Positions 1 to 9,702 are shown, numbered from the stretch's first letter. The stretch: DNA of 64,000 nt from Mycobacterium nebraskense (GCF_002102255.1 NZ_LQPH01000158.1:62001-126000), one strand, 5' to 3'. The notes: generated by a model not told the origin, from the letters alone. Translations and numbers: made by a program.

Positions 1-3000
1 CCATCATGACGCCGGTCTTCGAGGTGCACCGCGACCCGAGCGGCGACCTGGTCGTAGTCGAACCGAAACCGCCCGGCGCACCGCAATACGTGGGTGAAGC
101 CTGGATACACGTGCAGCTGCTGCCGTCCGTCGACAGCAAGGGCCTGGCCGAAGTCGAACGGCTGTTGCCCAAGGTCCTGTCCGACGTGCAACAGGTCGCC
201 AGCGACGCGGACGCGTTGATCGCCACCCTGAGCGGCCTGGCCGCGGAAGTGGAAACCAACGCGCAAGGCCACTTCTCGGCCCCCGACCGCGACGATGTCG
301 CGGCACTGCTGCGCTGGCTGGGCAACGGTAACTTCCTGCTGCTCGGCTACCAACGTTGCCACGTGCACGAGGGCCTGGTCTCCGGTGACGGGTCGCCCGG
401 CCTCGGCGTGCTGCGCACCCGCACCGGTTCGCGCCCCCGGTTGACCGACGACGACAAGTTGCTGGTGTTGGCGCAATCGGTCGTCGGCAGCTACCTGCGC
501 TACGGCGCCTACCCGTACGCCATCGCGGTTCGGGAAAATGTCGGTGGCGCCGACGGCATTGTCGAGCACCGCTTCGTCGGGCTCTTCACCGTCACCGCCA
601 TGAACGCGGACGTCCTGGAAATCCCGATGGTCTCGACCCGGGTGCGCAACGTGCTCGCACTCGCCGACAGCGACCCGATTCACCCCGGCCAACTGCTGCT
701 CGACGTCATTCAGACCGTGCCGCGCTCGGAACTGTTCACGCTGAGCGCCGAGCGGCTGTTGGCGATGGCCAAAGCAGTGGTGGATCTGGGATCCCAACGG
801 CGGGCGTTGTTGTTCCTGCGCGCCGATCGGCTCCAATACTTCGTCTCGTGCCTGGTCTACCTGCCCCGCGACCGCTACACCACGCAGGTGCGGCTGCAGA
901 TCGAGGACATCCTGGTCCGCGAGTTCGGTGGCACGCGACTGGAATTCACCGCACGTGTCAGCGAATCACCATGGGCCCTCATGCATTTCATGGTCCGGCT
1001 GCCGGAAGCAGCGGCACCGGTCGACGTCTCCGAGGACAACCGGATCCGCATCCAGGGGTTGCTGAGCGAGGCGGCGCGGACCTGGACCGACCGGTTGATC
1101 GGCGCGGCCACGGAAGGCTCCGTTGAGCAGGCCGACGCCGAGCACTACGCGACGGCCTTCTCCGAGGTCTACAAACAAGCCGTCACCCCGGTCGATGCCA
1201 TCGAGCACATCGCCATCATCGAAGAGCTGCAAGACAATTCGGTCAAGCTGGTGTTCTCCGAACGCGGCGATGACGGGGCCGCCCAGCTGACCTGGTTCCT
1301 GGGTGGGCGCACCGCCTCGCTGAGCCAGCTGCTGCCCATGCTGCAGAGCATGGGCGTGGTGGTGCTCGAGGAGCGACCGTTCACCGTGACCCGCCCGGAC
1401 GGGCTGCCGGTGTGGATCTACCAGTTCAAGATTTCCACGCACCCGACGATCGCGCCGGCGACGACGGCCGCCGAGCGCGACGCGACCGCGCAACGATTCG
1501 CCGACGCGGTCACCGCGATCTGGCAGGGTCGCGTCGAGATCGACCGGTTCAACGAGCTGGTCATGCGCGCGCGACTGACCTGGCAGCAAGTCGTGCTGCT
1601 GCGCGCCTACGCGAAATACCTACGGCAGGCGGGCTTTCCCTACAGCCAGTCCTACATCGAGTCAGTGCTCAACGAGCACCCGTCCACCGCGCGATCGCTG
1701 GTCGCTTTGTTCGAGGCGCTGTTCGATCCCCGGCCGTCGGGTGTGTCAAGGAACCGGGATGCACAAGCGGCGGCGGCGGCGGTCGCCGCCGACATCGACG
1801 CGCTGATGAGCCTGGACACCGACCGCATCCTGCGGGCGTTCGCGTCGCTGGTTCAGGCGACGTTGCGCACCAATTACTTTGTGACGCGTGAGGGGTCGGC
1901 CCGCACCCGAAATGTGCTGGCCCTCAAGCTCGATGCTCAGCTCATCGACGAGTTGCCGCTGCCGCGTCCCAAGTATGAGATCTTTGTCTATTCGCCCCGC
2001 GTCGAAGGGGTGCACCTGCGGTTCGGCCCGGTGGCGCGGGGCGGGCTGCGCTGGTCGGACCGTCGCGACGATTTCCGCACCGAGATCCTCGGCCTGGTCA
2101 AGGCGCAGGCGGTGAAGAACGCCGTCATCGTGCCGGTCGGGGCCAAGGGCGGCTTCGTCGTCAAGCGGCCGCCGCTGGCCACCGGCGATCAGGGGGAGGA
2201 CCGTGATGCCACCCGCGCCGAAGGCGTCGCCTGCTATCAGCTGTTCATCTCCGGGTTGCTCGACGTCACCGACAACGTCGATCACGCAACGAAAAAGGTC
2301 AGCCCGCCGCCGGAGGTGATACGGCGCGACGGCGACGACGCCTACCTGGTGGTGGCCGCGGACAAGGGCACCGCCACCTTCTCCGACATCGCCAATGACG
2401 TCGCGAAGTCCTACGGGTTCTGGTTGGGTGACGCGTTCGCGTCCGGCGGATCGGTGGGCTACGACCACAAGGCCATGGGAATCACCGCCAGGGGCGCGTG
2501 GGAGGCCGTCAAACGGCACTTCCGGGAGATGGGCGTCGACACCCAGGCCGAGGACTTCACGGTGGTGGGCGTCGGCGATATGAGCGGCGACGTGTTCGGC
2601 AACGGCATGCTGCTGTCCAAACACATCAGGTTGATCGCCGCCTTCGATCACCGGCACGTCTTCCTCGACCCCGACCCCGACACCGCGGCCTCCTGGGAGG
2701 AACGCCGCCGGATGTTCGACCTGCCGCGGTCCAGCTGGGACGACTACGACAAGTCGTTGCTCAGCGAAGGCGGTGGGGTGTACAGCCGCGAGCACAAGTC
2801 CATCCCCGTCAGCCCCCAGGTGCGCGACGCCTTGGGCATCGACGGCGAGATCACCGAAATGACCCCGCCCAACCTGATCAAGGCGATCTTGCAGGCGCCC
2901 GTCGATCTGCTGTTCAACGGCGGCATCGGCACCTACATCAAGGCGGAATCCGAGTCCGACGCCGACGTGGGGGATCGCGCCAACGATCCCGTGCGGGTCA

Positions 3001-4475
3001 ACGCAAGTCAGGTGCGCGCCAAGGTGATCGGCGAAGGCGGGAACCTCGGGGTGACCGCCCTGGGCCGCGTCGAGTTCGATCTGTCGGGCGGGCGCATCAA
3101 CACCGACGCGATGGACAACTCCGCCGGCGTCGACTGTTCGGACCACGAGGTCAACATCAAAATCCTGATCGACTCGCTGGTCACCGCCGGCAGGGTCGAC
3201 CCCGACGAGCGCAAGGAGCTGCTGGAGTCGATGACCGACGAGGTCTCGCAGCTGGTGCTCACCGACAACGAGGATCAGAACGACTTGATCGGCACCAGCC
3301 GCGCCAACGCGGCCAGCCTGTTGCCGGTGCACGGCAGGCAGATTCAGTACCTGGTCGACGAGCGGGGGCTCAACCGCGAATTGGAAGCGCTGCCATCGGA
3401 AAAGGAAATCGACCGCAGGTGCGATGCGGGCATCGGTCTCACGTCGCCCGAGCTGTGCACCCTGATGGCGCACGTCAAACTCGGGCTCAAAGAGGAGATG
3501 CTGAACACCGAACTGACCGAGCAGGACGTGTTCGCATCCCGGTTGCCGCAATACTTCCCGACGCCGTTGCGCGAACGGTTCGCCCCAGAGATCCGCACCC
3601 ACCAGCTGCGCCGCGAGATCGTCACCACAATGCTGATCAACGACCTGGTCGACACCGCCGGCATCAGCTACGCGTTCCGCGTCGCCGAAGATGTCGGCGT
3701 AGGGCCGGTCGACGCGGTGCGAACCTACGTCGCCACCGACGCCATCTTCGGCGTGGGGGAGATCTGGCGGCGGATCCGCGCGGCGAATCTGCCGGTGGCC
3801 CTGTCGGACCGGCTCACGCTGGACACCCGGCGGCTGATCGACCGCGCCGGCCGCTGGTTGCTCAACTACCGTCCACAGCCGCTGGCCGTCGGCGCCGAGA
3901 TCAACCGGTTCGCCGCGAAGGTCAAAGACCTGACCCCCCGGATGTCGGAGTGGTTGCGCGGCGACGACAAGGCGATCGTCGAGAAGGAAGCCGCCGAGTT
4001 CTCCTCGCAGGGTGCGCCCGACGACCTGGCGTACATGATCGCAGCCGGCCTGTACCGCTTCAGCCTGCTGGACATCATCGACATCGGCGACATCAACGAC
4101 ATCGACGCCGCCGAGGTCGCGGACACCTATTTCGCCCTGATGGACCGGCTGGGCACCGACAGCCTGCTGACGGCGGTGTCCGAACTGCCCCGCAACGACC
4201 GCTGGCATTCCCTGGCGCGCTTGGCGATTCGCGACGACATCTACGCCTCGTTGCGGTCGTTGTGCTTCGATGTGCTCGCCGTGGGGGAGCCGGACGAAAG
4301 CGGCGAGGAGAAGATCGCCGAGTGGGAGCACCTGTCCGCGTCACGGGTGGCGCGCGCCAGCCGCACCCTCATCGAAATCCAGGAGAGCGGGGAGAAGGAT
4401 CTCGCGACGCTGTCGGTGGCCGCGCGCCAGATCCGGCGCATGACCCGCACCAGTGGCAGAGGATCGTCGAGTTGA
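1..4475 (+). CDS. gdh: NAD-dependent glutamate dehydrogenase, large (180 kDa) class, 5'-truncated by window edge
   Basis: Oxidatively deaminates glutamate to 2-oxoglutarate with NAD, linking nitrogen and carbon metabolism in the cytosol. The frame is already open at the window edge. About 1490 residues are visible, whereas the mycobacterial enzyme is about 1620, so roughly 130 N-terminal residues lie outside. The first ATG here (position 6) is probably internal. A long N-terminal regulatory region is followed by the catalytic core: the Lys-bearing VGAKGGFVVKRPP stretch near residue 712 and the Rossmann-type VGVGDMSGDVFGNGM near residue 852, both counted from that ATG. The C-terminal helical domain is complete. 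The stop overlaps the TTG start of the thioesterase gene (TTGA), which suggests translational coupling. Confidence 0.96.
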   Translation, partial: IMTPVFEVHRDPSGDLVVVEPKPPGAPQYVGEAWIHVQLLPSVDSKGLAEVERLLPKVLSDVQQVASDADALIATLSGLAAEVETNAQGHFSAPDRDDVAALLRWLGNGNFLLLGYQRCHVHEGLVSGDGSPGLGVLRTRTGSRPRLTDDDKLLVLAQSVVGSYLRYGAYPYAIAVRENVGGADGIVEHRFVGLFTVTAMNADVLEIPMVSTRVRNVLALADSDPIHPGQLLLDVIQTVPRSELFTLSAERLLAMAKAVVDLGSQRRALLFLRADRLQYFVSCLVYLPRDRYTTQVRLQIEDILVREFGGTRLEFTARVSESPWALMHFMVRLPEAAAPVDVSEDNRIRIQGLLSEAARTWTDRLIGAATEGSVEQADAEHYATAFSEVYKQAVTPVDAIEHIAIIEELQDNSVKLVFSERGDDGAAQLTWFLGGRTASLSQLLPMLQSMGVVVLEERPFTVTRPDGLPVWIYQFKISTHPTIAPATTAAERDATAQRFADAVTAIWQGRVEIDRFNELVMRARLTWQQVVLLRAYAKYLRQAGFPYSQSYIESVLNEHPSTARSLVALFEALFDPRPSGVSRNRDAQAAAAAVAADIDALMSLDTDRILRAFASLVQATLRTNYFVTREGSARTRNVLALKLDAQLIDELPLPRPKYEIFVYSPRVEGVHLRFGPVARGGLRWSDRRDDFRTEILGLVKAQAVKNAVIVPVGAKGGFVVKRPPLATGDQGEDRDATRAEGVACYQLFISGLLDVTDNVDHATKKVSPPPEVIRRDGDDAYLVVAADKGTATFSDIANDVAKSYGFWLGDAFASGGSVGYDHKAMGITARGAWEAVKRHFREMGVDTQAEDFTVVGVGDMSGDVFGNGMLLSKHIRLIAAFDHRHVFLDPDPDTAASWEERRRMFDLPRSSWDDYDKSLLSEGGGVYSREHKSIPVSPQVRDALGIDGEITEMTPPNLIKAILQAPVDLLFNGGIGTYIKAESESDADVGDRANDPVRVNASQVRAKVIGEGGNLGVTALGRVEFDLSGGRINTDAMDNSAGVDCSDHEVNIKILIDSLVTAGRVDPDERKELLESMTDEVSQLVLTDNEDQNDLIGTSRANAASLLPVHGRQIQYLVDERGLNRELEALPSEKEIDRRCDAGIGLTSPELCTLMAHVKLGLKEEMLNTELTEQDVFASRLPQYFPTPLRERFAPEIRTHQLRREIVTTMLINDLVDTAGISYAFRVAEDVGVGPVDAVRTYVATDAIFGVGEIWRRIRAANLPVALSDRLTLDTRRLIDRAGRWLLNYRPQPLAVGAEINRFAAKVKDLTPRMSEWLRGDDKAIVEKEAAEFSSQGAPDDLAYMIAAGLYRFSLLDIIDIGDINDIDAAEVADTYFALMDRLGTDSLLTAVSELPRNDRWHSLARLAIRDDIYASLRSLCFDVLAVGEPDESGEEKIAEWEHLSASRVARASRTLIEIQESGEKDLATLSVAARQIRRMTRTSGRGSSS

Positions 4476-4885
4476 GCGTCGGCTTCGTAGCCCCCGTACC
4501 GGTGCGCTGGTCGGACATCGACATGTATCAGCACGTCAACCACGCCACCATGGTCACGATTCTGGAGGAGGCGCGGGTCCCGTTCCTCAAGGAACCGTTC
4601 GGCGCCGATATCACCACCATCGGCTTGCTGATCGCCGACGTCCGCGTCACCTACAAAGACCAGCTGCGGCTGGCCGATTCACCGCTGCAGGTGACGATCT
4701 GGACGAAGCGCCTGCGGGCGGTCGACTTCACGCTGGGTTACGAAGTGCGCTCGGTCAGCGCAGATCCGGAGTCGAAACCCGCCGTCATCGCCGAATCGCA
4801 GCTGGCGGCCGTCCATATCAAGGAGCAGCGGCTGGTGCGGCTCTCCCCACACCATCGGGAGTATTTGCAGCGGTGGATTCGGTAG
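4472..4885 (+). CDS. 4HBT/hotdog-fold acyl-CoA thioesterase
   Basis: A 137-residue single-domain hotdog protein of the 4-hydroxybenzoyl-CoA thioesterase type, predicted to hydrolyse acyl-CoA thioesters in the cytosol. The N-terminal signature VRWSDIDMYQHVNHATM carries the Asp and His-Val-Asn residues typical of the family, and the length is normal. The TTG start at 4472 overlaps the gdh stop by three bases; no ATG or GTG lies closer to the conserved domain. It matches the position and content of Rv2475c. The natural substrate cannot be read from the sequence. Confidence 0.88.
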   Translation: MSVGFVAPVPVRWSDIDMYQHVNHATMVTILEEARVPFLKEPFGADITTIGLLIADVRVTYKDQLRLADSPLQVTIWTKRLRAVDFTLGYEVRSVSADPESKPAVIAESQLAAVHIKEQRLVRLSPHHREYLQRWIR

Positions 4886-5547
4886 TTGACCGCGGACTTT
4901 GGCTGGGGCCACAGGACCGTTCCGCGCAGCGCAGGGATCTGGCCGCGTTCGTAGATCACGCGCTGCGTCTCGACGACGCCGCGGTCATTCGCCTCCGCAC
5001 CCGATCGCCCGGGCTGCTGACGGCTTGGGTGGCAACGGGTTTCGACGTCCTGGCCAGCCGGGTGGTCGGTGGCGAGGTGCGACCCGAGGATCTGTCGGTG
5101 GGCGCGGACGCGCTCGCGCGCGGCCTGTCGGCGATGGACGACGACTCGGGTTATGTCGATCCGGGCTTCGCGATGGACTCCGCGTGGCGGGGTGCGTTGC
5201 CCCCGGACTCCGGCTTCACGCACCTCGACGACATCCCCGCCCGGGTGGTGCTTGACCTGGCGCAGCGTGGCGCGCGACTTGCCAAGGAACACGGCAGTTC
5301 TCATGGCCCGCCGGTATCGCTGCTCGACCAAGAGGTCGTTCAGGTGAACTCCACCGACGCCAGCGTGGGGCTGCCCATGCGGTGTGTGTTCGCCCTGACC
5401 GCGATGGGCTTCCTGCCGCAGTCACCGGATGCCGTCGGCGCCGACGAATTGATCCGAGTCCGGATCCTGCCGACCTGGTTACGTATCGACGCCCGGTTCG
5501 GCTCCGTGTACCGACGCCGCGGCGACCCGGCGCTGCTGCTGCGCTGA
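4873..5547 (+). CDS. Conserved hypothetical protein (Rv2474c-like)
   Basis: A 224-residue soluble protein with no recognisable catalytic motif, signal peptide or membrane segment. The GTG start at 4873 lies 13 bases inside the thioesterase gene, so the gene is the third member of a tightly overlapping gdh-thioesterase unit. By synteny it corresponds to the mycobacterial hypothetical Rv2474c. The composition is Asp/Arg/Leu-rich and ordinary for the genome. Its function is unknown. Confidence 0.85.
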   Translation: MDSVVDRGLWLGPQDRSAQRRDLAAFVDHALRLDDAAVIRLRTRSPGLLTAWVATGFDVLASRVVGGEVRPEDLSVGADALARGLSAMDDDSGYVDPGFAMDSAWRGALPPDSGFTHLDDIPARVVLDLAQRGARLAKEHGSSHGPPVSLLDQEVVQVNSTDASVGLPMRCVFALTAMGFLPQSPDAVGADELIRVRILPTWLRIDARFGSVYRRRGDPALLLR

Positions 5548-5615
5548 CGCGTCGCGCCGCCCGACGGCGTTTCTGAATCACCTTGAGTTAAATGCCGGGC
5601 GTGCACGACAACTCG

Positions 5616-6650
5616 TCACGTGCCGTAGACCATCCACAACGGAAGGACCGAGTCCAGGTAGTCCATGAACTTCTTGAGGCCCACGCGGTATTGCCCATAG
5701 CCATACGGGTCTTTGGCGTACTCCGGGAACGCGATGCCCAGCCCGAACAGGCCAGGGGCAAGGATTCCGTTCATCCGGTTGTAGCGCAGCGGGCCCCACT
5801 GGGGGGTCTCGGGCAGCTTGCGCGGCTCGAAACCGACGGTGTAGACGACGTGGTCGCACTCGGCGACCTTCTCTTCGAATTGCGGGCTGGAAACCCAGCA
5901 CCTCTCCAATCGTTCCGGGTACACCCCGTCGATGTTCTCGCGGGCCCACACGGCGGCTCGCCCCTTGAGACCGGTATCGTCGAACAGGATCCAATCATCG
6001 AGATAGACAGCATATTTGAGCGGGCTGCGGTAGAAGTTGATCACCTTGGCGACCGGCAGGCGCAGCAGGTGCGGTAACGCGATCATCGACGAGTGCGACG
6101 AGCCGAAGACGGCAACCGTCGCGCCCTCGAGCGGCACCTCGGCGAGCTTCTCGGCATCGAGGGCGACCTCGACCGGAATCTCATCGATGGGGTAGTCGAG
6201 CCTCTTGGGTTCCGCGCCGACGGCGAGGATCACGTTGTCCGAGGTCAATTCCGGGTCCTGGGTTTCGATCCGCCAGCGCCGTCGCTGCAGGGACAGGGTG
6301 GTGGCCGTCGTCTCGAAATTGTGCACGCGCTCGCGCAGATGATCGGTGACCCACACCAATGGGTCGGCGACCAGGGCAAGGGCGCAGGTTTCCCCCGGGT
6401 CGACTTCGGCCAGCGGCCACGGCGGGGCTGCTGAGAACCGAAAGGCCGCAGAGCCATTCAAGAAATCCAGGAAAGTCCCGGCAATGGTGTTGCTGGACAC
6501 CGACCGCCACTTACCGCCCAGGTCCCCTCCGGCGAAGGCGGGATCGATCCAAGCGATCTTGTCAGGCGGTATGCCCTGATCGAGCAGCCTTCCCACCGCA
6601 GCAATACCCGCGGGTCCGGCTCCGATCACTGTCCACGCGTAGGTCGCCAT
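5616..6650 (-). CDS. FAD/NAD(P)-binding oxidoreductase, monooxygenase-like
   Basis: A 344-residue flavoprotein with two Rossmann folds: an FAD-binding GAGPAG at residues 10-15 and a second dinucleotide site GSSHSS near residue 183. There is no redox CxxC pair, so it is not a classical disulfide reductase. The architecture is closer to flavin-containing monooxygenases or N-hydroxylases, and the substrate is unknown. It is convergent with the upstream plus-strand unit. It lies downstream of, and on the same strand as, the DUF5134 membrane gene, but a 6-bp-stem hairpin in the 104-base gap may separate their transcripts. The ATG at 6650 directly precedes the FAD motif. Confidence 0.85.
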   Translation of the reverse strand: MATYAWTVIGAGPAGIAAVGRLLDQGIPPDKIAWIDPAFAGGDLGGKWRSVSSNTIAGTFLDFLNGSAAFRFSAAPPWPLAEVDPGETCALALVADPLVWVTDHLRERVHNFETTATTLSLQRRRWRIETQDPELTSDNVILAVGAEPKRLDYPIDEIPVEVALDAEKLAEVPLEGATVAVFGSSHSSMIALPHLLRLPVAKVINFYRSPLKYAVYLDDWILFDDTGLKGRAAVWARENIDGVYPERLERCWVSSPQFEEKVAECDHVVYTVGFEPRKLPETPQWGPLRYNRMNGILAPGLFGLGIAFPEYAKDPYGYGQYRVGLKKFMDYLDSVLPLWMVYGT

Positions 6651-6724
6651 GTACTAGGTATAGAGGAGCGACAAGCCAAGCGCTGAGTCGAAACGTTGGC
6701 CGAACCTGGCGAGCCGACCGGCCC

Positions 6725-6742
6725 GAGCGCCCGGGAGCGCTC
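6725..6742 (-). terminator. GC-rich hairpin between the DUF5134 and flavoprotein genes
   Basis: GAGCGC (6725-6730) and GCGCTC (6737-6742) form a perfect 6-bp stem around a CCGGGA loop, just downstream of the DUF5134 stop codon. There is no U-tract, so it is at best a mycobacterial-type weak terminator or an mRNA-stabilising hairpin. Confidence 0.4.
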
Positions 6743-6754
6743 CGCAGAATCCGC

Positions 6755-7387
6755 TCACACAATGTCGGCGAACATCAGCGCCGTGCCGGCGGCGGTGACC
6801 GTCTGAGTCACGATTTGCGCGTGCGTGAGTCCAATGGCGCGCGGCATCAGATTCGTCCAGCGCCGGGCCATCCAGCGGTACGCCCAGTAGATCGCCACCG
6901 CGCCGAACCCCAGGGCCGCGGTCCAGTTCACTATGGCGACCCAGTCGGGCGCGGCTTGGGGCATGTGATGTGCCGGGTGCGGCATCCCCGACACGGCGTC
7001 GTGTGCGGGCATGCTCATCGCCTCGCCGCCCGAGTGAGCGGACCGGCCAGGCAAGCTGCCGTTCATCGCCCCGTACATCCAGGCCATCGCCACCATCATC
7101 ACGGCGTAGTAGTAGTTCGTCAGCCTGCCGTCCACGGCCCGGGGTGCGTGACTGGCGATGCCGACAAACCAGGCGCCGCCCAGCAGGAAGCACATCGTCG
7201 CCGCGATCGTAGGAAGGGTCATGCCCACGCCCCAGGCCATCAAGATCATCACGGCCGACATCGCCAGGTGTAGCACCTGGCTGACGACGCCTGTCCAGCA
7301 GCGGCGTTGGGCAACAAGGAAATACGCGTAGGCAGCGAAGCTGACGGCAAAGAGCGCCGTCACCACCCATCGCAACGTGTTATCCAC
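6755..7387 (-). CDS. DUF5134 integral membrane protein with Met/His-rich loop
   Basis: A 210-residue protein with five or six hydrophobic segments, starting with the one right after VDNTLRW. The loop between segments 4 and 5 (about residues 107-148) is packed with methionine and histidine (EAMSMPAHD, GMPHPAHHMPQ), the usual ligand chemistry for Cu(I). I recognise the family as DUF5134, whose function is unknown. The GTG at 7387 is preferred because AAGGCGGG sits 5-6 bases upstream; an in-frame GTG at 7402 has no comparable site. An exact TACCC-N5-GGGTA palindrome lies about 85-100 bases upstream. Together these suggest copper handling, which is inference. Confidence 0.82.
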   Translation of the reverse strand: MDNTLRWVVTALFAVSFAAYAYFLVAQRRCWTGVVSQVLHLAMSAVMILMAWGVGMTLPTIAATMCFLLGGAWFVGIASHAPRAVDGRLTNYYYAVMMVAMAWMYGAMNGSLPGRSAHSGGEAMSMPAHDAVSGMPHPAHHMPQAAPDWVAIVNWTAALGFGAVAIYWAYRWMARRWTNLMPRAIGLTHAQIVTQTVTAAGTALMFADIV

Positions 7388-7470
7388 CAACCCGCCTTTC
7401 ACCGGTGGGCGCGCACGGCATCAGCCTAAGACCCGAAGTCGCGGTTTCGTTCGCGGTCATGGAACGACAG

Positions 7471-7485
7471 TACCCCCGCAGGGTA
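7471..7485. promoter_or_regulatory. RicR/CsoR-type copper operator (TACCC-N5-GGGTA)
   Basis: The 15-base palindrome TACCC-CCGCA-GGGTA matches exactly the consensus I know for the copper-responsive repressor RicR in M. tuberculosis. It lies in the intergenic space between the end of aglA and the start of the Met/His-rich DUF5134 gene. Read on the minus strand, it overlaps a possible -10 (TACTGT), a suitable position for repression. Confidence 0.7.
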
Positions 7486-7566
7486 TCTTCTCCGCAGCGA
7501 CACCCCGAGTAACCGGCCGACCGCAATGCGAAAGCGACTGTTCTGCGGCGGCTTTGGGCCAGCCGC

Positions 7567-9165
7567 TCAGACCAGCCAGGCCGCGGCGTCTGGCGCGAGT
7601 TCGCCGTCGACCAGCGGGGCGCTGGCCACGATGAGCTCTCCCGGCGGCAATGGGATCGGCCTGCGGCCGGCGTTCACTGCGCACACTGCCCCGCCGCCCC
7701 GTCGCCGGAAAATCAGCGCATCGCGTGGCGCGTCCAACCAATCGATCTCCTCACCATCGAATTCGGTGCGCTCCTTGCGCAATTTGATGACGCGGCGGAA
7801 GAACGAGAAGGTCGATTCGGGGTCCGCGATCTGCTTCTCGACGGTCAGCGTCGCCCATTCCTGCGGCATCGGTAACCACGTGTCGGGCGACGACGAGAAC
7901 CCGAACGGCGGGGCGTCGCCCGACCACGGGATCGGAACGCGGCACTTGTCGCGGCCGCGCTCGGTATGCCCGGAGCGTTCCCACGTCGGGTCCTGCAGCA
8001 CCTCGTCGGGCAGCTGCACGTCCGGCAGCCCCAGCTCCTCGCCGTTGTAGACGAACACCGCGCCCGGCAGCGCGAGCATCACCATCGCCATGGCGCGCGC
8101 CCGGCGCAGCCCGATCTCGCCGTCGCCGTAACGGGTGACCTCACGGCCCACGTCGTGGTTGGACAGCGTCCAGGTCGGGATGGCGTTTTCGATCGCGATG
8201 GCCTGCATCGAATTCTGGATCGCGTCGTGGATTTCGCCGGCGTCGAAGTCGATCTTCGTCAGCCGGAAGTTGAAGCCGAGATGCAGTTCGTCGGGCCGCA
8301 GATACTCGGCCCACAGGAGGTTGTCCAACACCCACACCTCGCCGATGGTCACCGCGTCGGGATAGTCGTCGACGATCTTGCGGATCCCGCGGTGAATCTC
8401 GTGCACGTTCGGGTGGTTGAAGCGGGGGTCGTCGTCGCTGTGACTCAGCACCTTGACGTCGTCCTTCGCGTCGGGCAGGTCGGCCGGCTTGGCCATCCCG
8501 TGCGCCACGTCGATGCGGAAGCCATCGACGCCGCGCTCCAGCCAGAAACGCAGCGTCTTCTCGAAGTCGTCGAAGACGTCCGGGTGTTCCCAGTTCAGGT
8601 CCGGCTGCTCGGTGTCGAAGAGGTGCAGGTAGTACTGGCCTGGATTGCCGTCCGGCTCCACTACACGCGTCCAGGCGGGCCCGCCGAATACCGACGTCCA
8701 GTTGTTCGGCGGGAGTTCCCCGTCGGAACCCCGGCCGTCGCGAAAGTAGTAGCGGTCCCGCGCCTCGGTTCCTGGGCCCGCGGCCAGCGCGGCCTGGAAC
8801 CACGGGTGCGCCGAGCTGGTGTGGTTGGGAACCACGTCCATGGTGACCTTGATGCCCCGCTCGTGCGCCGCCGCGATCAGCCGTTCGGCCGCGGCCATCC
8901 CGCCGAACAACGGGTCGATGTCACGGGGATCGGCGACGTCGTAGCCGTGGTCGGCCATCGGCGAGACGGTGACCGGGTTGAGCCAGATCGCGTCGACACC
9001 GAGCCGTTCCAGGTGCTCCAGCCGGGCCGTCAGACCGTCCAGATCGCCGACGCCGTCGCCATCGCTGTCGGCGAACGACCGCGGATACACCTGATAGAAG
9101 ACCGCGCTTGACCACCACGGCTTGGAGGAGTTCATTCCACCCCGCTCAGTTTCTTGGGCCGACAT
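7567..9165 (-). CDS. aglA: Alpha-glucosidase, glycoside hydrolase family 13
   Basis: A 532-residue cytosolic GH13 enzyme that cleaves terminal alpha-glucosyl residues of oligosaccharides. The N-terminal WWSSAVFYQVYPRSFAD is the family hallmark. The catalytic residues lie in DGFRIDVAHG (nucleophile Asp), TIGEVWV (acid/base Glu) and LSNHDVGR (transition-state Asp). The start could be the GTG at 9168, which overlaps the glbO stop as GTGA, the adjacent ATG at 9165, or an ATG at 9135 just before the conserved domain. The overlap implies a glbO-aglA transcript. It matches Rv2471 in content and position. Confidence 0.93.
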   Translation of the reverse strand: MSAQETERGGMNSSKPWWSSAVFYQVYPRSFADSDGDGVGDLDGLTARLEHLERLGVDAIWLNPVTVSPMADHGYDVADPRDIDPLFGGMAAAERLIAAAHERGIKVTMDVVPNHTSSAHPWFQAALAAGPGTEARDRYYFRDGRGSDGELPPNNWTSVFGGPAWTRVVEPDGNPGQYYLHLFDTEQPDLNWEHPDVFDDFEKTLRFWLERGVDGFRIDVAHGMAKPADLPDAKDDVKVLSHSDDDPRFNHPNVHEIHRGIRKIVDDYPDAVTIGEVWVLDNLLWAEYLRPDELHLGFNFRLTKIDFDAGEIHDAIQNSMQAIAIENAIPTWTLSNHDVGREVTRYGDGEIGLRRARAMAMVMLALPGAVFVYNGEELGLPDVQLPDEVLQDPTWERSGHTERGRDKCRVPIPWSGDAPPFGFSSSPDTWLPMPQEWATLTVEKQIADPESTFSFFRRVIKLRKERTEFDGEEIDWLDAPRDALIFRRRGGGAVCAVNAGRRPIPLPPGELIVASAPLVDGELAPDAAAWLV

Positions 9166-9560
9166 CACAACGCTGCGTTGACCAGCGAGTGGGCGGCCAT
9201 CTCCAGGTAATCGAGCAACTGGCGTCGGTGCTCGTCGTCGAGGGTCTCAGAGTCGATCGAGGCGACGGCGATGTGCATGCAGCGCAGCCAGGCGTCGCGC
9301 TCGATGGGAGTGATCCGGAAGGGGACGTGACGCATCCGCAACCGGGGATGACCCCGGCGGTCGGAGTAGGTGCGCGGGCCGCCCCAGTACTGCTCGAGGA
9401 ACATGCGCAACCGTTCCTCGGCGCCCGCCAGGTCGTCTTCGGGGTACAGCTGGCGCAGGATCTCGTCCTCGGCGACCTGGGCATAAAAGCGGGACACAAT
9501 CGCATGGAAGGTTTCGGCACCGCCGACGGCGTCATAGAAGGACTGTGGCTCGGAATCCAT
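9165..9560 (-). CDS. glbO: Truncated haemoglobin O (group II, trHbO)
   Basis: A 131-residue 2-on-2 globin of the trHbO group, which binds O2 very tightly and is linked to respiration and redox protection. SFYDAVGGAETFHAIVSRFY holds the B-helix Tyr, GHPRLRMRH holds the proximal His, and RDAWLRCMH holds the distal Trp at G8. The ATG at 9560 gives the expected length; an ATG at 9569 is also possible. It overlaps aglA at its 3' end. The HNH nuclease gene diverges from it across a 142-base gap. Confidence 0.95.
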   Translation of the reverse strand: MDSEPQSFYDAVGGAETFHAIVSRFYAQVAEDEILRQLYPEDDLAGAEERLRMFLEQYWGGPRTYSDRRGHPRLRMRHVPFRITPIERDAWLRCMHIAVASIDSETLDDEHRRQLLDYLEMAAHSLVNAAL

Positions 9561-9702
9561 CGGATCCATTGTGGTCCATCGCGGCGGCATGGGGCTGAGC
9601 CGGGCCGGCGGCGCTCGCGCTGTTTACCCGGACGACATGCCGTTCACCTGCAATAGGGGTGCGATTGGCGACGAATCATGGTGGACTATCCGCGGAGGAT
9701 CT

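Noticed and set aside
1746..4331. Long minus-strand open frame opposite gdh
   Set aside because: Low-complexity, His/Asp/Val-rich shadow of a confirmed gene; no family resemblance or ribosome-binding site.
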